From: Dinochytrium kinnereticum
Lineage: Eukaryota; Chytridiomycota; Chytridiomycetes; Chytridiales; Chytridiaceae
DNA: 18,885 nt
NCBI GenBank assembly: GCA_027604005.1
Contig: JADGJT010000406.1
Coordinates: 1-18,885 of the forward strand
Reading direction: 5' to 3'
In this document: piece after piece, positions 1 through 8,397 of the stretch
Layout of the letters: each line of letters opens with the position of its first letter
Numbering within the stretch: position 1 is the first letter of the stretch
The notes under the pieces: model-generated
The model's database searches: none
Told to the model about the DNA's origin: nothing
The model's input: only the letters and a program-made list of their open reading frames with translations
Made by a program: the position numbers and the translations under genes

Positions 1-1371
1 ACCCTTATTCTCAGCAACAATCAACTTGGAGGTACCATTCCCACCACCTGGACGAAATTTCAAAAGCTGTCAGTACTGTAAGTCATGTGAATTCCTTCAG
101 CTTTCCAGGTTTTATTCTTTGTATTAATTAGAATGACACTGCAGCCTTTTGGGGGGGAATAACCTCATTGGAACCTTTGACCTCTTTTCGAGTTTCACGG
201 GGCTTAGATTTCTGGATTTTAATGATAACACTATCAACACTATCATACCACGGGAATTTGGAAGCAACATGCCTGATTTGGAGGTTTTAAGTATGGCGGG
301 GTGTGGATTGATTGGAGGTATACCAGAATCGCTTGGGAGAAATCGAAAATTAGTGCTGTGAGTGTTTTTGGTTTTTTTTTATACCTCTCTCTCCATTAAT
401 TTTCTGACGATCGAGCTTTTCGCCTGGCTTATTTGAGGGTTTACCTAAGATGTTGTCCTTCTTTTGAAACTAATCGTTTATTTCAATTTCTGATAAAAGA
501 TTCCTGGAAAGAAATTACCTCATAGGACCGATTCCTGCATCGGTTTATAACATGGAAAAACTGTAGGTGTCAACCCCTTTTCTTATTTCTTTTTCTTTTT
601 ATCTAAAAGATCTGCTTTTTTGTTCCATTTCGTCCTTCTCCAACCCACTCTAGACGTCTCGACCAAAACTGCTTCCCAAACAGCCAAGAAGATGCAGCTC
701 TCTTCCCGAACAACCAACTTCATAACTCGTAAGCCCACTCAAAAAAAATACAACCACGGCTAACCCGCTTTTTAACCAGATACGCTCAACGTGATCCTAT
801 CGAATGTCAAAATCTTCCACAACTCACCACCACCACAACCACACCCTTTTCCCTCCAAACCCAACCACCAACCATCTTCTCCGTCTCCCCGGAAACCACA
901 CAACTCCCGACCCTAGCTACATGGATCGGGTTGGGCGTTGTAGGGATCTTGATGATAGTTGGCGCTCTCCTCTGGTATCTCTTTCGACACAAGCTCTGGC
1001 CGCTACGAGATGATCCTCCTTACCCTCCACCTCCTCAACTCATCCAACTCGTCATCTTACCACCGCAGGGCCAGATGCAGGATAAATCGCCGTTACCTCT
1101 TTACCAGCCACCTCCTTGGAATGACGCTAGAGAGGATGCGAGGGCTAGGGGTAGGGAGGAGGCTAGAGTTAGAGAAGAGGCGGAGGTGAGAGCGGCGGTG
1201 AGCGCTGTTCAGGAGTTTGAGGATGGGCAGAGGCGACGAGAGGTTGAGGCGAAGCAGGAGGAGGAGGAGGAGGTGCCGATGGATGTGGTTGGAGCGTTTG
1301 ATCCTTCTGCTTGTGTTCCGACGGAGGAGACGGCTGATCCTTTTGTGGATGCTGGGGAGTCGCCGAAGTAG
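1..1371 (+). CDS. Single-pass membrane LRR protein, plant-type repeats, no kinase (5' end missing)
   Basis: The gene enters from the left edge in frame. Inferred exons are 1-77, 145-357, 500-562, 654-728 and 780-1371, together 340 codons including the stop, all in one frame. Exons 1-4 encode leucine-rich repeats of about 23-25 residues with the plant-type core LxxNxLxGxIP (for example NNQLGGTIP and NYLIGPIP). A Thr/Pro-rich stalk follows, then one hydrophobic helix (about 922-985, ending LLWYLF) followed by R-H-K, so the repeats should be outside and the tail inside. The cytoplasmic tail has a proline-rich part (PPYPPPPQ, QPPPW) and a Glu/Arg-rich stretch that may be a coiled coil, ending ESPK. 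No kinase, TIR or other enzymatic domain is present, unlike plant LRR receptor kinases. A role as surface receptor or adhesion protein is inference. Any signal peptide would lie outside the window. All four introns are phase 2. Confidence 0.8.
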
Positions 1372-1948
1372 GATTGTTTTTGTTTTGCTTTTCTTCTGTT
1401 GTTTTTTTTTCTTCTTTCGTTGTTTTTTTTTTTCTTTTTTGGAGGGTGAGAGATTGGAGATGATGTTATAAAGCAATGCCTTTTAAGCATGGATATCGGC
1501 CACTATTTTCAGCAGGTTATTTAGGCCGCTCTCTAAGACGTTAAGTGTCTCTATGAAAGACATATATATTTTTGGTTGGAATGTTTTTTTGGAAGCGTTC
1601 TTCAGGCAAAATGCATTGAGAGTTATTAAAAGACATGAATTTACGCGTTTGAAGCGGTGAACACTTTGTCGACGGGAATGGGCCTAAGAGGGCACGCAGT
1701 CTCAGCGTGATAAGTGGGGATGATGGCCGCTTGGACCGTGGAACAGTGAAAGAGACATCTTCGTTTTCGAATGAGGGGATGTGCGTGATTTAGGCAGCAG
1801 AGATTCTGTGGCTGATTGTTATTGTTTTGCAGCCTCCAGCGGTAGCTTTAATGAAAGGTTAATAGGAAGGCTGCCTCTACAGCCTTTGTTTGTGTGTCAA
1901 ACCACAGTTGTTTGTTTATTTTCACCCAAAGAAGCCATAACCAGTAAG

Positions 1949-1982
1949 GAATTTCATCGCTGATGCCAGCCGAATGAAATTC
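1949..1982. repeat. Inverted repeat, 9-bp perfect arms
   Basis: GAATTTCAT at 1949-1957 is perfectly complementary to ATGAAATTC at 1974-1982, with a 16-nt spacer. It could be a hairpin or a palindromic protein-binding site. Function unknown; chance is possible in AT-rich DNA. Confidence 0.5.
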
Positions 1983-2081
1983 TTGTCCCATTCTCCACAG
2001 GGGCGATAATGGAAGGGAATGCCTTCCCCACAGACTGGACGGAGTTTGAACGGTGGTCCAGTTACCAATTTTGGCTCACCC

Positions 2082-2137
2082 TTTTTTTTTTTTTTTTATG
2101 CTTGCTTGTTTGCTTGTTTGTTTGTTTGTTTGTTTGC
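2082..2137. repeat. T-run followed by CTTG/TTTG microsatellite
   Basis: A run of 16 T (2082-2097) is followed by about nine tetranucleotide units of CTTG or TTTG (2101-2137). It is a simple-sequence repeat and probably length-variable between strains. Confidence 0.85.
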
Positions 2138-2308
2138 TGGAAATCGCGCGGGCTGGCGTCTAGATGTTGTCTCGTCAACAGTCGTCTAGGGAACATGGAA
2201 TGTTAAGTCAGTCTGGGCTGTGGGCAGCTAAAAAGGCAGGCCCGCAGCTACTGTACAGGCGCCTGTTGTTCAACTCCGACCTGCTGTTATTTCCCTGCAT
2301 AAACATTG

Positions 2309-2365
2309 CCCCCTCCCATCTTCCCCTCATCCCACCCACCCCGTCCACCCATCCCTCCCACCCCC
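2309..2365 (-). promoter_or_regulatory. C-rich leader/promoter tract with G-quadruplex potential on the minus strand
   Basis: At least nine runs of three or more C occur within 57 bp (2309-2313, 2315-2317, 2323-2326, 2331-2333, 2335-2337, 2339-2342, 2348-2350, 2353-2355 and further), separated by loops of 1-5 nt. The complementary strand meets the usual G3+N1-7 quadruplex pattern several times over. The tract ends 14 bp before the first ATG of the next gene, so it is in its promoter or 5' UTR. A regulatory role is inferred. Confidence 0.5.
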
Positions 2366-2378
2366 TCAACACTCTCAA

Positions 2379-3641
2379 ATGGAGGGAATGAAGTCCCCTC
2401 GGACTCAAGCCGCCGCTGGTGTCCTTTTGTGCGTCAGCGGCACATCCTGTACACCCACCCCCTCACCCACCCCCTTTCCCCCCCAAATTCCCAACCCCCC
2501 TTCCTCACCCCGGGCAGCCACGGCAGCTCGGCGCATCGTGTGGGCGCATTACAAAATTGCCCCGCGATCCGAGTCGATGGAAACTTTGGCGGCGAGTGCG
2601 TTGATGGTAGCGCATTACAGCGTTCCACTGCCCCCACACGCCGCTGGGGATGATATTTCTTCCTCTTCCTCTGAGGATGATGGAAGCGATTTCATGGAGG
2701 TTGACGACGAAGCGGTCGCGAGGCCCGCCGCTTTGCCCCAAGATCAAATCCCGGCCAGGAGCAACAGGCTCCGATCTGCCGCAGCGCCTGCGGCAGAAAA
2801 ACCTTTTGTTGGGAGGACCAGGCAACCTCCCAAGAAGCTTCCCCGCCCCCCCCGCACGACCAAAGAGCACGCCCTGGATCGCCAGGCCAACAAGAGTCGA
2901 AGGCTGGACAAGTCTTCATCCTCCCGCCTTGCCACCAACACCAGCCCCATCGACGCGATAGAGCCCCTCCGACGCAAGACCCCTCCCCCCCCTCCCAAGC
3001 CCGCGGTCCTCAATGAGGAGGTTAGCGGCACCAGGCTTTCCGCCTCCTTGAGGAGGAGCACGAGAGCCAAGAAGGTGGCTCCCACCCCATCAGACCCTCC
3101 CAAACCTGCCGCAAGTCGACTTGTCAAGATTGAGCCGGCGCCTGCGGTTGAGCCCACCCGGACGGGCGCGAAGAGGAAGAGAGCTGTGGCGCCAGTGGTT
3201 GGGGAAATCATGGGGATTGGATTGGGGGGTGCTCAGCCTGCACCAGTCCCTGTTGCTTTTGGGGTCGGGTGCACCCAGAAGGGTCACGCAGCTGTCGTGG
3301 CTGCTGTGAGGACTGAGGGTTCGGATTGTTTTGAGAGCACGGCAAGGACGATGACGGCGGCTTCTCAAGTTTTGGTTGCTCCTGTCGTCAGGCCCATTGC
3401 CCTTCCTCAGGGAAGGATGACCACTCGTCACATGTCGAGGCGGGCGATGGAGACTCCTATTGAGGGAGATGAATTGAGGGAGGGGGTGAAGGCGGTCCCT
3501 GAAGCCAAGATCACGATGGACACGGTGACTCGGGAGAAGATCCTGATCATCAAGTCTGAGGAGATGGCCGCGAGGGAGATGGCTGGGGGCTCGGAGAACA
3601 GTGGGAGCCGTGCCGGAAAGCGAGCGAGGAAAGCCTTCTAG
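2379..3641 (+). CDS. Disordered basic, probably nuclear protein of unknown function
   Basis: A single open frame of 420 codons. I recognise no domain. The protein is mostly low complexity: a Pro/Thr-rich start, an acidic Ser/Glu/Asp patch (SSSSSEDDGSDFMEVDDEA, about residues 93-111), then long Pro/Lys/Arg-rich stretches with repeated basic clusters (RSTRAKK, GAKRKR, and GKRARKAF at the C-terminus). These look like nuclear localisation signals, which suggests a chromatin or nuclear role; that is inference. High G+C and coding-like codons separate it from the AT-rich flanks. The start is uncertain: the first 66 residues read through C-rich leader-like DNA, and the in-frame ATG at 2577 (METLAAS) would give a 354-residue protein. 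It converges on the next gene, which is on the minus strand. Confidence 0.6.
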   Translation: MEGMKSPRTQAAAGVLLCVSGTSCTPTPSPTPFPPQIPNPPSSPRAATAARRIVWAHYKIAPRSESMETLAASALMVAHYSVPLPPHAAGDDISSSSSEDDGSDFMEVDDEAVARPAALPQDQIPARSNRLRSAAAPAAEKPFVGRTRQPPKKLPRPPRTTKEHALDRQANKSRRLDKSSSSRLATNTSPIDAIEPLRRKTPPPPPKPAVLNEEVSGTRLSASLRRSTRAKKVAPTPSDPPKPAASRLVKIEPAPAVEPTRTGAKRKRAVAPVVGEIMGIGLGGAQPAPVPVAFGVGCTQKGHAAVVAAVRTEGSDCFESTARTMTAASQVLVAPVVRPIALPQGRMTTRHMSRRAMETPIEGDELREGVKAVPEAKITMDTVTREKILIIKSEEMAAREMAGGSENSGSRAGKRARKAF

Positions 3642-3791
3642 GCTCGCTGGTTTTACTGGATTGGGATCTGGCAGTAGTGTGGGAGTGGGGGGTCGGGTAG
3701 ATCAACGGGATGGGCGGGCACGATTAGGAGATTGAGAAGTCGAGAGGATGGGTTTGCTTACCCGAAAACTTGTATATGCATGATGGGGATA

Positions 3792-3849
3792 GTAAGTCAC
3801 TTCACTCTCTCTGACCTCCAGTCATCTAACTAACTCCTCCCTTTTTCAG
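3792..3849 (+). other. Candidate 3'-UTR intron
   Basis: A near-perfect donor (GTAAGT at 3792) is followed by a pyrimidine-rich stretch and an acceptor (CTTTTTCAG ending at 3849), giving a 58-nt intron. A second possible acceptor ends at 3821. It lies about 150 nt after the stop at 3641, so it would be an intron in the 3' UTR, or evidence for an unrecognised terminal exon. Stop codons occur soon after it in the readable frames. Confidence 0.35.
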
Positions 3850-4671
3850 GCAACTACTTAAAGAGGCTATCCTGCGCTCCACGAAGAGTTGCAGATGAGT
3901 ACGGCCCTCATTCCCAATGGAGATGATCATACACCATCCAATACCGCGACCAGCGACATCTCCAAGATTTGCAAAATGCTATTCCTCCCTGCCTGCTTAA
4001 GTCTTAAGGCGTGACCTGAGTTTTTCTTTGTTACCTTTTCTTTCTTCTTCCTCATGATTAGATTAATCATTCTGTTTTTGTTCTTCTTTTCTCTCTTCAT
4101 CACTCTAACTATTTAATATTTATTCCTCACTGATTTATTGTTTTTTCTCTCGTTTATTAAATTGCTTGTTATCATCACTCTCTGCCTGCCCCCCTTTTTT
4201 TCTTTGTTGAATAATCCCAGTGTAAAATATAATTGAGTTTGGTTGAACTTTAATGAACGTCCATCAGTCCTGAGGGTTTTCGTAATTTTTTTGTTGTCGA
4301 CATTCTTTCTGTCAGAACGTTTGATCTCTTTGCTGCCGACAAGCAATTTGACGAGAGTTCTGTTGACCTTATTGTAACGTTCAAACTAATTGATGCTGTT
4401 TGGAATGTATTTCTTGACGCATAAAAAACAACATATGTCTTCTACTGCTTCATGCATACGAAAGAAATGGAGTCCTCCAGGCTCTTGACGATTATTCGGC
4501 GTTGGCTGTCTATCGATGAAGTCTTGAAAAAAGAATCGGGTGGGTCGCTATGGGCCGAGAGTCGTATGTCAGAATGAATGGGGTGAATGACATGCAAGAT
4601 TTTGAGGCCAAGGTGAGCACACCACAGATCAGCACCAGAACAAAGTAACAGATCCACTTAATCTAATTAGC
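3850..4671. other. AT-rich convergent intergenic stretch, nothing recognised
   Basis: This stretch lies between two genes that point towards each other. It is rich in T and A, with pyrimidine tracts around 4020-4210. Two minus-strand open frames (4113-4346 and 4442-4657) have no recognisable content or splicing context and are treated as chance. Confidence 0.55.
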
Positions 4672-4677
4672 TTTATT
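4672..4677 (-). terminator. Poly(A) signal AATAAA for the repeat gene
   Basis: TTTATT on the plus strand reads AATAAA on the minus strand, about 130 nt after the stop codon at 4805-4807. Spacing and orientation fit a cleavage/polyadenylation signal. Confidence 0.5.
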
Positions 4678-4804
4678 ACAATTACAAGTAAACTTAAAAA
4701 AAATCCAACATATCAGTGGTCAACTACACACGGTCGCCTAAACCAGGATGAAAGATGGGGAAAAACAAAGAGAAATGCTGGGCTACGCCGATTACAAACG
4801 GCGG

Positions 4805-6699
4805 TCACAGGGTCCCGAGCTCCTCCCTTTCTCTTCGTTTCTGCCGCCGCTTCTGGCCGGCGCTGGGTTTCTTGACAGACCGGGTACCAAGGGCGATCCG
4901 AGCGAGCTCTGCCTGGCTCGGAACCAACGTCACCTTATTACTTCCCTTCTGAAAGCATGCGGTGTTAATACCTGATAATACTTTTGGAATAGAAAGTGGT
5001 AATAGATTACCTTCATATTCTCGTAGCGGGCAACGCTAGCGAGATGGCTAAGGCTGGTGGTAGTCTCGTTCTCGGCCGCGACGTCTTCAAACACGCCGTT
5101 CTCCGCATCGCTAAGAGGGGTAACAGCCTCCTGCATGGCTTCAACGAAGGCCGCCTCGGCCTCATTCCCATTATGAATAATAACAGTCAGGAGTCCTGCC
5201 TCGATCTCGTAGTTGGCAACGCTAGCGGGATGGCTAAGGCTGGTGGCAGTCCCTGTCTCGGCCGCTACGTCTTCAACCACCCCGTTCTCCGCATCGCTAA
5301 GAGGGGTAACAGCCTCCTGCATGGCTTCAACGAAAGCCGTCTCCGCCTTATTGCCATCATAAACACTAACAGTCAGGAGTCCTGCCTCGACCTCGTAGTG
5401 GGCAACGCTATCGACATGGCTAAGGCTGGTGGTAGTCTCGTTCTCGGCCGCGACGTCTTCAAACACGCCGTTCTCCGCATCGCTAAGAGGGGTAACAGCC
5501 TCCTTCATGGCTTCAACGAAGGCCGCCTCGGTCTGAACTCCAGCCTCAACGTCGTACTGGATAACATTAGCCGCAGGACCAAGGCTAGTGGCAGTCTCGA
5601 CATGGGCCGCTAGGTCTTTAGCCACGCCGTTCTCCGCGTTGCTAACCGTGGTAACATTTTTCTGCATGGCGGCAATGAAGGCTGCCTCGGCCTCATTGCC
5701 ATCTTGAACATCAACAATCCGAATTCCCGCCTCGACCTCGTATTGCACAACTTTAGCCATATGGCTTTGGTTGGTTGCAGTCTCGGGCTCTGCCTCTTCG
5801 TCTTCAGCCATGACAGCACCGCTCTCCGCGTCACTAACTGGGGTAAAACCCTCGTGCCTGGTTACAACGATAGCTGTCTCGGCCGCTTGCCCATCATGAA
5901 CATTCACAGGACGGCTTTTAGCCTCCACCTCGTTATCGACTACGCTAGCCACATGGCCGGTCTCTGTCGTGTGCCTAGTCGCGAGATCATGGCTCGTTGC
6001 CGTGTCCTAATGCATAAGGTATGAGAAAGTTTAATTGCTATCAAAAGACAGAAACTGAGAAGAGAAAGTAGGGCCCGCTTCTCTCACCTTAATGGCAATA
6101 GAGTGATCATCGACAGCAGTGATGTCCTCGACCTCCTCACATTGACCGGGAGAAAGCTCAACTGCGTCCTCCGGATCCACTGTGGCAGCAATGCAAATTT
6201 CCTATTTGAAACATTTTCAGATCGTTATAGAATAAGTGCCCGTAGGCGACAAAGAGATTATGGGGGAAGAGAAAGCACAAACATTCTGCTCCTTTCTAGA
6301 TTCCTCTAAGGCGATTACGAGAGTGGTTGTTTTCTTCAAGAGCCTTGTAACCGCGGTCTTAAAGGTTGACTTCTCGTCGTCAGTTACGATAGAGATAGCA
6401 GAGTCCCTTCGATCAACTGAGGCCTGGAGCATTATAATCCGATCCAAATCAATAGAGATGAGATGATGAAATGCGGTTAGCGGCTAACATTTTTTTTTCT
6501 ATCGAAGCGATAATGGATGTAACAGAAAGCTCACCTCAACCTGGTTCCTCAAAAGTAATTCAACAGAATCAACCTGGTGGCCGAGAAGACTTATCAGGGA
6601 GTCCGCCTCCTCCTCAGCAGCCACCCGAGCCTCGAAGGCTAGGTTCATGATACGAATCTGCTTATTCATCAAGTCGAACACCTTAACGAGGTTGACCAT
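4805..6699 (-). CDS. Tandem-repeat protein with coiled-coil-like N-terminus and basic C-terminal tail (519 aa, five exons)
   Basis: I recognise no family. Inferred exons are 6535-6699, 6283-6423, 6088-6201, 5011-6006 and 4805-4948. All four introns (62-111 nt) are phase 0 and the joined frame is open throughout. Exons 1-2 (residues 1-102) are heptad-like and charged (AFEARVAAEEEADSL, TRLLKK), probably helical or coiled coil. Exon 3 is acidic. Exon 4 (332 residues) is five tandem repeats of about 62 residues plus a partial sixth, with consensus YEVEAG ... AFVEAMQEAVTPLSDAENG. Exon 5 ends in a strongly basic segment (KKPSAGQKRRQKRRERE), a likely nuclear localisation signal. No signal peptide or membrane helix is seen. 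The weakest sites are the exon 2 donor (GTTTGT) and the last acceptor: splicing at the nearer AG (4969), or reading straight through, would instead end the protein at 4930 without the basic tail. Function unknown; a scaffold role is only a guess. Confidence 0.7.
5011..5958 (-). repeat. Protein-coding tandem repeat, about 186-bp unit, 5.2 copies
   Basis: In protein order the units are R1 5767-5958, R2 5581-5766, R3 5422-5580, R4 5236-5421, R5 5050-5235 and a partial R6 5011-5049. R2, R4 and R5 are exactly 62 codons. R3 is 53 codons, lacking nine residues after VEAG. R1 and R2 are the most diverged. The array lies within exon 4, and unit lengths are multiples of three, so copy-number change keeps the frame. 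Confidence 0.9.
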
Positions 6700-6767
6700 G
6701 ACGACTGCTTTAGATTGTAATGGTAGTTGTTATGAGTAAAGGATAGGGGGTCTATAGGGAGGAGCTC

Positions 6768-6775
6768 CTTTTATA
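6768..6775 (-). promoter_or_regulatory. TATA box of the repeat gene
   Basis: The minus strand reads TATAAAAG here, about 70 nt before the ATG at 6699. Distance and match fit a core promoter TATA element and support this start codon. Confidence 0.55.
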
Positions 6776-8397
6776 GCAAAAAAATCTGTCAAAAGTTGAC
6801 GGGTTCGCTTTCAACCAAGACAATGGCCCAATCTCACTTTCTTGTTCCCAGTGTGAGATTTGCAAGGAAAACTTAAAATAACATAAAATAATAATAGTCA
6901 GTAACGTTAAAAGATATGGCAACCATTTCCCAAAAGTGTCGGTAAGTAACAGCTAAAAGAGTAAGCGATTTACGCAGTCTTCCTTGCGATTCTTTGGGCC
7001 AAACAATGCGGTAAATCACTACGCGATGAAAAAAAAAAGGAGGGATTTACAATAAGCAACCACATATTGCACACTACTGGAGTGATTTGCATCGCCAGGA
7101 TTGTATCGCTTCGAGACCTTCTCACTAAATAACAAAGCTGGTGGGTTCGAAACCATCTGGTCAAAAAAAAAAAAAGTCATCTTAAATCAGCAACCAACTT
7201 GAGCCTATGATAAGCCTGTAAGGATGAATAACAACGCGCACGTTTTCCCTGCTATTTAAAAAATAAACAAAAGTGATTCCAGAGTCGATGTACGTTTACC
7301 CAATGTAAACGGTTCCGGAATCTGCCGATGCATTGATTGATTTAAACTGTCCGTGATGGTGGCTCGCAGAACTAGTCCTTACCCGTGTTATAATCGGATC
7401 GCTAAAAAGTAAACGCTAAGTTCATTCTCAAACTTCGTATTGATGTCTCCTACTTTCAAAGAAAGGTTAACAGAAAAGATAATATGCTGTGTAAGCCTTC
7501 TGATTACCAAGTCTGAGAGGACTTGCAATATTTCTTGAAATTTCACAACACATCTTTTCGATAGCAAGCTCAAGCAGTCGCAAAACGTTGGATCCAGGTG
7601 ATCATCGCGATGAAATGCACCCACCCTACCTAATTTCAGTTCTGTATATCCAACAACAAAATAGTAATTCTCTTGTCATTCACCGTGTCTAGAATTCCAG
7701 TTTACAGCCTCAAGAAGTCGATGACGGCCAAAGTCTTCCCTAACAACAACCTTATTTAATGTCGCTGCTAAAAAAGCCTTTGACCTCGAATCAATTGGTC
7801 GAAGGAGAACGGATGAAGAAGAGGAGAGGAGGCGGGAATATATGGACTATTACTCTGACCAATAGAGAAGAAAAATATGTTGCTGATGCTATTCACCAAA
7901 CCAACTATATGTAGTCTTTGGCGCATTACCTCCATAATAATTCAGTAAACCATCTTTCGGCATACTTCAGTCTCTTCAGTTCTATCGCATGCGGCTAATT
8001 GTAAGCTAGAAAGAAGAAAACTCCCGATACACATGGCTGGGTTAAGACTCACTCTCATTTCACAGCCTCGATTTCTGGAGATGGTCTTCCGATACCGTCA
8101 TTCCTCACGCACACGACGAACTTCCCAAAGAGAAATCAATTCTCTTATACCGCCCAGTATGTCCTAAGTAAGGTTTCAACCTGGCACACAATGCGATAGA
8201 GACGAGCTCAAGAGGTACTCCGTTCGATCCAACGATCAAGTCCTGGTTGATTCTTTACAACCCTCCGATGCTCTCTCTACTCAGTCAAGCACTGAAAGAA
8301 AATACTTGCTTCAGGCTCATTCTATTATTCCAAGACAAGTTTTCAGTGATTTTTACTCTCGGAGATATTTATTATTGAAGAAGTAATCACAACAACC
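6776..8397. other. Divergent intergenic region, no confident gene
   Basis: This 1.6-kb region separates the repeat gene (-) from the Nrp1-like gene (+) and must carry both promoters. It is AT-rich, with A-runs (7028-7037 and 7165-7176), a nested inverted repeat (7275-7322) and CCAAT motifs. A minus-strand open stretch at 7388-7624 has fairly coding-like codons but no ATG in good context and no recognisable domain; it could be a gene remnant. Nothing else is supported. Confidence 0.5.
7275..7322. repeat. Nested inverted repeat
   Basis: The inner arms CGTTTAC (7293-7299) and GTAAACG (7305-7311) flank a 5-nt CCAAT loop. The outer arms GATTCC (7275-7280) and GGAATC (7317-7322) are also perfectly complementary. 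It could be a hairpin, a regulatory palindrome or a remnant of a small mobile element. Confidence 0.5.

Larger units (their letters stand above)
1372..2378. other. Intergenic stretch, no gene recognised
   Basis: This kilobase lies between the LRR stop and the next ORF. It starts with T-rich tracts that fit a 3' UTR. Further on it holds an inverted repeat (1949-1982), a T-run with TTTG microsatellite (2082-2137) and a C-rich tract before the next gene. Open frames here (for example 1781-1963 and 2009-2206, plus strand) are short, low in coding character and resemble nothing I know. Confidence 0.6.

Noticed and set aside
1093..1490. Minus-strand Lys/Arg/Ser-rich open frames opposite the LRR tail
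   Set aside because: Antisense shadows of the Glu/Arg-rich cytoplasmic tail and of T-rich 3' UTR DNA.
4113..4657. Two minus-strand open frames (4113-4346, 4442-4657)
   Set aside because: Short, AT-rich, without recognisable content, good start context or splice partners.
4996..5613. 205-codon plus-strand open frame across the tandem repeats
   Set aside because: It is antisense to exon 4. Because the repeat length is a multiple of three, one stop-free unit makes the whole antisense frame open. The minus frame continues across four plausible introns and has a TATA box and poly(A) signal.
7081..7166. tRNA-like sequence around GGGTTCGAAACC
   Set aside because: The T-loop-like motif does not pair into a 5-bp stem on either strand, and no A box or acceptor stem was found.
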